In this document: piece after piece, positions 23,230-27,827 of the stretch
How positions within the stretch are numbered: the stretch's first letter is position 1
Layout: each line of letters begins with the position of its first letter
Assembly (NCBI GenBank): GCA_001563325.1
Contig: LRSK01000055.1
Coordinates: 1-27,827 of the forward strand
Direction of reading: 5' to 3'
Origin: Candidatus Thorarchaeota archaeon SMTZ1-83
Lineage (GTDB): Archaea > Asgardarchaeota > Thorarchaeia > Thorarchaeales > Thorarchaeaceae
DNA length: 27,827 nucleotides
Notes under the pieces: model-generated
Database searches by the model: none
Told to the model about the DNA's origin: nothing
The model's input: only the letters and a program-made list of their open reading frames with translations
Program-made: the position numbers and the translations under genes

Positions 23230-23850
23230 TTACTCACCCATGGCCTCGGCAACTGTGTCTATCCATTTCTTGACAATCTTGGTGACCATGTCTGAAGCAG
23301 CGGCGAGTATTATTGAGTCTGCGTCGTCCGACATAAGCGAAGAAGGGTCGACTCCGGAGCGTGCCATTCGAAGTAGAGTTGGATAACACAGGAAACCAAG
23401 CGCTTGAACAATGTCAGTAGAATCAAGCCCGGATACTGACACGGTTGAACCCAGGGATTCGATCACAGAAACGTTAGGGTCTGCATCAAGAATCTTTGCG
23501 AGATGCTCAAATGTCGACGTGATTACAGCGTCTGGCTCTATGCACTCATCGAACACTTTCACCCTGCCCCTATCGAAGGCTAGTGAATAAGCCTCTTTGG
23601 TATCAGTAGTTCTGAAGCAGAAGGAGATGTCTTTGAATGAGCCAGCTGACATGCTCATGTGTTCCTCGAATTCAGAGTCGGACATCTTGTGGAGATCTCG
23701 GGCCCTTTGCAGACTCACGTTGAGGGCCGCGCAGCATCCATCCACAATTGGACCGAGGTATTCCATTAGCATGAACCTGTCAATGTTGATGTCGTGAGCA
23801 AGCTGTGAGAGACTCCTCTCAAGACTATGGATACGTTCCTCTTCATTCAA
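23230..23850 (-). CDS. Uncharacterised protein with a possible SCP2-like domain
   Basis: The 206-aa protein starts with a helical, acidic N-terminus with an LSQLAHDIN heptad-like pattern. About residues 70-165 alternate strands and helices in the order seen in sterol-carrier-protein-2 domains: a strand with FRTTDTKEAYSLAFDRGRVKVF, then EPDAVITSTFEHLAKIL, then a strand and a hydrophobic helix (IVQALGFLCYPTLLRMA). The match is by pattern only and may be wrong. It has no export signal. The TTG start at 23850 follows a TATA-like TCTAAAAGG (minus strand, near 23881-23889) closely enough for a nearly leaderless transcript. If SCP2-like, it would bind a hydrophobic ligand such as a lipid or acyl-CoA. 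Confidence 0.65.
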   Translation of the reverse strand: MNEEERIHSLERSLSQLAHDINIDRFMLMEYLGPIVDGCCAALNVSLQRARDLHKMSDSEFEEHMSMSAGSFKDISFCFRTTDTKEAYSLAFDRGRVKVFDECIEPDAVITSTFEHLAKILDADPNVSVIESLGSTVSVSGLDSTDIVQALGFLCYPTLLRMARSGVDPSSLMSDDADSIILAAASDMVTKIVKKWIDTVAEAMGE

Positions 23851-24028
23851 CTGAATCCAGTCCAGTAAGAAATCCTACGCCTTTTAGAGATGCTGCTAGA
23901 GCCCGAGTATCAGTGAACGCAGAAGACTTCCTAGCCCGAGTTGGAGTGGGAAACCGGATTCCTGGACAACACACACTTTTCTTTTATTAACCTAGGAACA
24001 GTCTAAGAACCGGCAGAATCGCTACAAG

Positions 24029-24046
24029 CTATAGATGATACTATAG
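24029..24046. promoter_or_regulatory. Inverted repeat overlapping the amidohydrolase promoter
   Basis: CTATAG at 24029-24034 and again at 24041-24046, separated by 6 nt. CTATAG is itself palindromic, so the unit reads as an inverted repeat over two TATA-like sequences. Initiation about 25 bp downstream would fall at or near the GTG/ATG starts at 24057 and 24066, implying a leaderless transcript. A repressor bound here would block TBP. Confidence 0.35.
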
Positions 24047-24065
24047 AAACCACAGTGTGTTCGAA

Positions 24066-24821
24066 ATGACGACTGACATCCACACGCATTTGGGAGCAGA
24101 TCGTAACTCGCTAGATCTGGTCAATTTTGACAACTATGTCATGCACACGGAAGCGCTAGTCAGTCGTATGGATGCCTTCGGGATTGAGAAGGCTGTGCTT
24201 AGCCCAATTGAGCCCTCAAAGGGAAATGAACTCTATCGAGAGGCCAGCGCAATCTACCCAGACCGCCTTTTCACCGCTTGCATAATCATGCCTAGACCAA
24301 TTGATACAGCGCGTCAGAGACTCAGAGAATATATTGACAAGGGCTGCGTTGCGCTAATGCTGGATGATAGCCTATATCATCCTCAGGACCCAGCACCTCT
24401 GATCTTGGCCGGCGAAGCGGTTGAGAAGAACATCCCTGTCTATATTCACACTGACGTAATGACTACTGATGTGATGTCGTTTATCGATAAAGCATCCACT
24501 ATGTTCCCGAGCGGCAAGTTCGTCATCATGCATATGGGAGGCATCTTCGGTTTCCCGCAGCTGATTCCCCTTATGAAGCGCCAGAATATCTGGCTCGAAA
24601 CCTCCGTCACTCTAGCAAGGATTGTCGAGTCGCCCTTGAGAGTTTTCCTTGATGCACTTCTTCAGGACATTGGAGTTCCGAAGCTAGTCTTTGGGTCGGA
24701 GCATCATAGCGAATATCTGTATCTAACCGGGGCGATGCACGACATAAGCCTCAATGTGGAAACAAGCCGCATAATAACCAAGGAGAATCCTTGGTTGCTA
24801 CTTGGACTGAGTTTTTCCTAG
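24066..24821 (+). CDS. Amidohydrolase-2 family metal-dependent hydrolase
   Basis: The 251-aa protein (ATG 24066; GTG 24057 is an alternative adding three residues) has the TIM-barrel amidohydrolase pattern. His6 and His8 form the HxH motif in TDIHTHLG, VYIHTDV provides the next His, and IMHMGG the following one. The final metal-associated motif, usually FGSD-x-P, is FGSEHH here, with Glu in the Asp position. Family members hydrolyse or decarboxylate small acids and lactones; the substrate cannot be predicted. It stands alone with its own promoter, and its 3' end converges with the glutaredoxin-like gene, 28 bp apart. Confidence 0.82.
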   Translation: MTTDIHTHLGADRNSLDLVNFDNYVMHTEALVSRMDAFGIEKAVLSPIEPSKGNELYREASAIYPDRLFTACIIMPRPIDTARQRLREYIDKGCVALMLDDSLYHPQDPAPLILAGEAVEKNIPVYIHTDVMTTDVMSFIDKASTMFPSGKFVIMHMGGIFGFPQLIPLMKRQNIWLETSVTLARIVESPLRVFLDALLQDIGVPKLVFGSEHHSEYLYLTGAMHDISLNVETSRIITKENPWLLLGLSFS

Positions 24822-24849
24822 AGAAGTATTGAGAATGAGGAGCCACTGC

Positions 24850-25194
24850 CTATTTCAGCTTAGAGTGGAACATCTCCTGGTGTATCAATTGCTCCAACTC
24901 ATCTGCGTGTGGCAAGCCAACGATTCTGGAATCTGAAACGACGATTGTGGGAACTGCCAGTATCTGGAGTCGCTCAGTTAGACGCGGTCTTTTATCAACG
25001 GGAGTCTCTACCACTTCGAGGAAGGGATGGTAGTAGTCTAGTCGGCCGACAGCTTCTTCGACTATCTGGAGTGCGATGTTGCAGAACGCGCATTGCTTGG
25101 AAGTGAAGACTTTGATCTTGATCGGTTCGGGGTTATAGGTAGTATCACTAGCTTCGACTAGCGACTTGTGATGCCGGATGGAGCTTCTTTGCAT
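24850..25194 (-). CDS. Glutaredoxin/thioredoxin-fold CxxC protein
   Basis: The 114-aa protein has an N-terminal extension of about 24 residues, then a thioredoxin-fold core: strand IKIKVFTS, redox motif Cys35-Ala-Phe-Cys38, and the cis-Pro loop LAVPTIVV with Pro82. C-x-F-C is closer to glutaredoxin (CPYC) than to thioredoxin (CGPC), and the core is short like archaeal glutaredoxin-like proteins. It should reduce disulfides in the cytoplasm or act as a redox switch. It lies 22 bp after the PRC-barrel-like gene, probably in one transcript. Confidence 0.85.
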   Translation of the reverse strand: MQRSSIRHHKSLVEASDTTYNPEPIKIKVFTSKQCAFCNIALQIVEEAVGRLDYYHPFLEVVETPVDKRPRLTERLQILAVPTIVVSDSRIVGLPHADELEQLIHQEMFHSKLK

Positions 25195-25216
25195 CCTATC
25201 TCAACTCCGAGCTTCT

Positions 25217-25459
25217 CTACTCAGCAAATGCAGGAGGCTTCAGCCTGACGTAATCTTCCACTCTATCAACCGCTCTGAGCGGGACTGCCTCCCAGGTTAA
25301 CGGACGATTTTCCGTTGCGCCTCGTTCTATCACCACGAAAGGACCGTTATCCTTGTCGTACCATACTTGCTTGATTCGGCCAAGGGGGAAGCCTCTGAAA
25401 TCACGAACGAGCTTCCCCTTCAGCAGCCATTTGAAATCCTTGCCTTCCATTGTCCTCAT
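25217..25459 (-). CDS. Small PRC-barrel-like protein
   Basis: The 80-aa protein has the beta-rich pattern of PRC-barrel domains: a GKLVRDFRGFPLGRIKQVWYD segment, then FVVIERG and a closing VPLRAVDRVEDYVRL. PRC-barrels occur in ribosome maturation (RimM) and as free-standing archaeal proteins of unknown role. ATG 25459 gives 80 aa; ATG 25450, following GAGGACA, would give 77. It is the first gene of a two-gene unit with the glutaredoxin-like protein and is divergent from the DNA ligase gene. Confidence 0.75.
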   Translation of the reverse strand: MRTMEGKDFKWLLKGKLVRDFRGFPLGRIKQVWYDKDNGPFVVIERGATENRPLTWEAVPLRAVDRVEDYVRLKPPAFAE

Positions 25460-25493
25460 CGGAAAGACTGTGCCAAATCATTCAAGAGCGTGT

Positions 25494-25513
25494 GTACAAC
25501 GTACGTATTGTAC
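25494..25513. promoter_or_regulatory. Imperfect 20-bp palindrome between divergent genes
   Basis: GTACAA at 25494-25499 and TTGTAC at 25508-25513 are perfect 6-bp inverted arms around CGTACGTA, which is itself nearly self-complementary. It sits in the 121-bp gap between the PRC-barrel-like gene and the DNA ligase gene. The ligase TATA candidate CTTAAAAGC (25542-25550) lies 30 bp away. The form suits a dimeric repressor site, but no regulator is known. Confidence 0.4.
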
Positions 25514-25580
25514 GGTCAATACTCAGGATCAGAATCTCAATCTTAAAAGCGAATAAGCCCACACTGGACTCCGAGAACAT

Positions 25581-27254
25581 ATGACCGATTTTGCCGAATT
25601 GGCGCGTACTCTAGACGAGATTTCAAGCGTGAGTGGAAGGAACGCGAAGACAGACCTAGTTGCGTCCTTCCTAAAGAAAGTACAGCAAGATGAATTGACT
25701 GCTGCAGCCCTGTTCTTAGGAGGTAGAGTCTTCTCAGAGAGAGACCCACGTGTCCTGAATGTTTCTTGGAGGGGCGTGAAACAGGCCCTCAGGCAGGTCA
25801 TCGATTTCACTGAGAAGGAGTTTCGAGAACTCTACGATGGAGATGCCGGAGAGGCAATAGCCGCTCTTCTGAGTACTGACGGTGTGATTCGACAGTCGGG
25901 GTTGTTCTCCTCTAGTCTTACCATCCTCTCTGTGCAGCAAGGGTTCCATGAGATTGCTGAGGCGGAGGGCAGCGGTTCGAAAAAGAGGAAGGAGGCCATT
26001 CTCTCACAGATGCTGCGAGAAGCATCTCCAAGAGAAGCTAGGTACATTGTTGCCCTAGTACTTAGCGACATGAGAGTTGGCTTGTCAGAAGGGCTACTGG
26101 CTGATGGAATAGCAAGAGCATTCGGGATTGACACAGACTTGGTGCGCAGGGCCTGGAGTCTATCTGGAGATCTCGGTAAGGTGGCCCATATTGCAGCCGC
26201 TGAGGGTGAGGCGGCGCTCGTCGGGATGAAACCGACTGTCTTCAAGCCTGTCAGACCAATGCTGGCGACACCAGTTGACAGCCTCGCTGAGATACTAGAG
26301 AACAAGGAGTCTGACTTCTCGTTTGAACTGAAGTTCGACGGTGCCCGTGCCCAGATTCACAAGGATGGCGATCAGGTAAGAGTCTACTCTCGAAGGATGC
26401 AAGATGTTACCGAAGGACTTCCGGATATTGTCGCTATTGCCAGAAAGGAGATTAGTGTTGACAAGGCCATTCTTGATGGGGAAGTTGTCGCAGTAGACAG
26501 TAAGGATCGACCCTATCCATTTCAGACAGTCATGAGAAGATTTGGAAGGACTCGCGATGTAGAGCAAGTCAAGGAAGAAGTGAGTCTGAAACTCTTGGTC
26601 TTCGACGTCATTCTTGTCGATGAAGAGTCCATGTTAGATGTGCCCTACCTTCATAGAAGAAAGAGATTGGAGGAAGTCGTTTCCTCTGATGTCCTCGCTG
26701 AAACCCTTATGACATCAGAACCCTCTGTGGCCGAGGAATTCTTCCGTAGGAGCAAAGAACTTGGACATGAGGGGGTGATGGCCAAGAGGACAGACTCACT
26801 CTATGTCCCTGGCGTGAGAGGAAAGAACTGGTTCAAAGTGAAGCACACTCTAGATACGCTAGACCTTGTCATAATTGGAGCAGAGTGGGGACACGGCAGG
26901 AGAAGCAAGTGGCTCTCCGACTATCATCTTGCTGTTAGGAATGCTGAAACTGGTGGCTTCGCCATGATTGGAAAGACCTTCAAGGGTCTGACGGATGAAG
27001 AGTTCAAGGATATGACCTCAAGACTTCAGGCAATTAGCATGGGCAAGAAGGGTCACGTAGAAGTCGTGAAGCCTGAAATCGTTGTTGAAGTCCTAGCATC
27101 CGAGATCCAGAAGAGCCCCACCTATGAATCAGGAATGGCACTGAGATTTGCCAGGATAGTGAACATTCGTCTTGATAAGGGTCCTGAGGATGCCATGACA
27201 CTTCACGAGCTAGAGCGAATTTACGAGGAGCAATTCAGGTACAAGGCAAGATAG
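25581..27254 (+). CDS. lig: ATP-dependent DNA ligase (archaeal/eukaryotic ligase I type)
   Basis: The 557-aa protein is of standard archaeal length. An N-terminal DNA-binding domain fills about residues 1-220. The nucleotidyltransferase domain begins with FELKFDGARAQIHK, in which Lys251 is the adenylated residue of motif I. Later motifs are RRMQDVTEGLPD, DGEVVAVD, LLVFDVILVDE, EGVMAKR and NWFKVKH. The OB-fold follows, with IGAEWGHGRRSKWLSDYHLAV and a closing LRFARIVNIRLDKGPEDA. It seals nicks between Okazaki fragments and in repair, using ATP. It has its own promoter and is monocistronic. All catalytic motifs look intact. Confidence 0.96.
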   Translation: MTDFAELARTLDEISSVSGRNAKTDLVASFLKKVQQDELTAAALFLGGRVFSERDPRVLNVSWRGVKQALRQVIDFTEKEFRELYDGDAGEAIAALLSTDGVIRQSGLFSSSLTILSVQQGFHEIAEAEGSGSKKRKEAILSQMLREASPREARYIVALVLSDMRVGLSEGLLADGIARAFGIDTDLVRRAWSLSGDLGKVAHIAAAEGEAALVGMKPTVFKPVRPMLATPVDSLAEILENKESDFSFELKFDGARAQIHKDGDQVRVYSRRMQDVTEGLPDIVAIARKEISVDKAILDGEVVAVDSKDRPYPFQTVMRRFGRTRDVEQVKEEVSLKLLVFDVILVDEESMLDVPYLHRRKRLEEVVSSDVLAETLMTSEPSVAEEFFRRSKELGHEGVMAKRTDSLYVPGVRGKNWFKVKHTLDTLDLVIIGAEWGHGRRSKWLSDYHLAVRNAETGGFAMIGKTFKGLTDEEFKDMTSRLQAISMGKKGHVEVVKPEIVVEVLASEIQKSPTYESGMALRFARIVNIRLDKGPEDAMTLHELERIYEEQFRYKAR

Positions 27255-27412
27255 AAGCGCTGTGCAGAGCCTGTATTACTACTCACCCTGCGATTCTTCG
27301 ACGTCCTGTTCTTGTTCATCCTGGGAATCAGTCTGCTAGGTTATTCCTCTTCTGATTCTCCCAATCACCTGTAGGACCTTCTCATCGCGAGGTCTGCAGA
27401 AGATGACGATGC
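27255..27412. other. Convergent intergenic gap, no gene seen
   Basis: This 158-bp gap separates the ends of the ligase and NosD-like genes. A minus-strand frame ending at a TAG (27279-27281) would encode an acidic Gln/Glu-rich 18-residue tail after a stop, too short to call. Pyrimidine-rich tracts near 27340-27360 could help terminate ligase transcription, but no clear terminator is visible. Confidence 0.4.
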
Positions 27413-27827
27413 TTACTCCCCCTTTGACACACGTTTGCCTAGGATCAATGCAGCCAGCAATGTGATTACTACAAACCCAGTGTAACCTACGAACCCGAGA
27501 AGCAAAAGAACTCCAGAACCAGACGCCTCGGTTCCGGACTCGTCGAATACAGTCTCCTCGGATACATACTCTTCTAGTATATCATGTTCAGTGTTGCCCA
27601 AGCAGGTGTTGCTATCAATGGTGTTGTAGTCTGACCAACCTAGCCGGATGCCAACGGTATTGTAATTGCAGGTGTTGTTCGCCACGAAGTTGGAATCTGA
27701 GTCATAGAGGTAGATACCAATCCTATTGTTGTTGCAGATGTTGCTGGCTACGGTGTTCGAACTCGAAGATTCGATGTAGATGCCAATCTTGTTATTGCTG
27801 CAGGTGTTGCTATCAATGGTGTTGGAT
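27413..27827 (-). CDS. NosD-like parallel beta-helix surface protein, C-terminal part
   Basis: The gene enters from beyond the window end and stops at TAA (27413-27415), so only the last 137 residues are seen. The first 75 or so form 22-residue repeats of the pattern S-N-T-(I/V)-x-S-N-T-C-x-N-N-x-(I/V)-G-I-Y, typical of NosD/periplasmic copper-binding-type right-handed beta-helices in which each repeat is one coil. The Cys falls at the same place in every repeat. An acidic linker follows, then a single transmembrane segment (VLLLLGFVGYTGFVVITLLAALIL) and a short basic tail, anchoring the protein with the helix outside. Function is probably carbohydrate or surface binding; the N-terminal domains are unseen. 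Confidence 0.8.
   Translation of the reverse strand, partial: SNTIDSNTCSNNKIGIYIESSSSNTVASNICNNNRIGIYLYDSDSNFVANNTCNYNTVGIRLGWSDYNTIDSNTCLGNTEHDILEEYVSEETVFDESGTEASGSGVLLLLGFVGYTGFVVITLLAALILGKRVSKGE
27563..27826 (-). repeat. Four in-frame 66-bp repeats of the beta-helix
   Basis: Coding repeats start near 27826, 27760, 27694 and 27628. Each has SNxC-like residues and the first three an IGIY/VGIR strand; the last decays into the linker. On the plus strand they look like recurring GCAGGTGTTG-type blocks. They continue beyond the window. Confidence 0.75.

Noticed and set aside
27279..27337. Short acidic Gln/Glu-rich minus-strand peptide after the ligase gene
   Set aside because: Only 18 codons between stops and no start codon; too little to call a gene remnant.
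27563..27827. Regular 66-bp repeats resembling a CRISPR array
   Set aside because: The repeats are in frame, encode beta-helix coils and have no spacers of unrelated sequence.
1..27827. tRNA, rRNA, transposase, integrase or attachment-site signatures
   Set aside because: None were found on either strand by reading; a tRNAscan or covariance-model search would be needed to exclude small RNAs.

Overview
The window looks like chromosomal DNA from a mesophilic archaeon, most plausibly an Asgard archaeon of Thorarchaeia type. The evidence for an archaeon is an ATP-dependent DNA ligase of the archaeal/eukaryotic kind, type 2 isopentenyl-diphosphate isomerase, an ADP-forming acyl-CoA synthetase alpha chain, TATA/BRE-like promoters with short leaders, and strong Shine-Dalgarno sites that often precede TTG or GTG starts. 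Medium GC, a WD40 protein, a tubulin-superfamily GTPase and very long helical proteins suggest Asgard, but that assignment is inference. No rRNA, tRNA, CRISPR array, insertion sequence or integrase was seen. Genes are tightly packed with frequent strand switches and convergent ends 7-60 bp apart.

Layout. (a) 1-1708: the end of an unknown gene, then an IscS-like protein and IscU; the IscS-like protein has His where the PLP-binding Lys should be. (b) 1864-5634: a membrane-anchored family 5 solute-binding protein, a crotonase-fold enzyme, and on the minus strand a surface protein with Ig-like repeats broken by a frameshift and partial repeat deletion. (c) 5814-7969: carbamate kinase, RidA and a five-repeat TPR protein. 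(d) 7999-15366: a minus-strand WD40/helical protein with a basic tail, divergent from a three-gene operon encoding an 895-aa helical repeat protein, a divergent FtsZ/tubulin-like GTPase and a 358-aa protein of unknown family. This is the best candidate for an undescribed system. (e) 15468-18576: ADP-forming acyl-CoA synthetase alpha subunit, type 2 IPP isomerase and a Cys-rich DUF3795-like protein. (f) 18734-21578: PurQ-like and PurL-like proteins, both missing residues that are near-invariant in their families. (g) 21586-27827: TfoX-N protein, class I/AcuC-like histone deacetylase, a possible SCP2-like protein, an amidohydrolase, a glutaredoxin-like and a PRC-barrel-like protein, DNA ligase, and the end of a membrane-anchored NosD-like beta-helix protein.

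Two themes stand out. The first is a putative cytoskeletal module: three genes with 18-19 bp gaps and strong ribosome-binding sites pair a tubulin-fold GTPase with two helical partners, and a WD40 protein diverges from the same 227-bp promoter region. The second is housekeeping enzymes that have lost catalytic residues: IscS without its PLP Lys, PurQ without its nucleophilic Cys, and PurL with changed active-site motifs. Either the chemistry is supplied differently or these proteins have new roles. All calls rest on reading the sequence; no database search was run.
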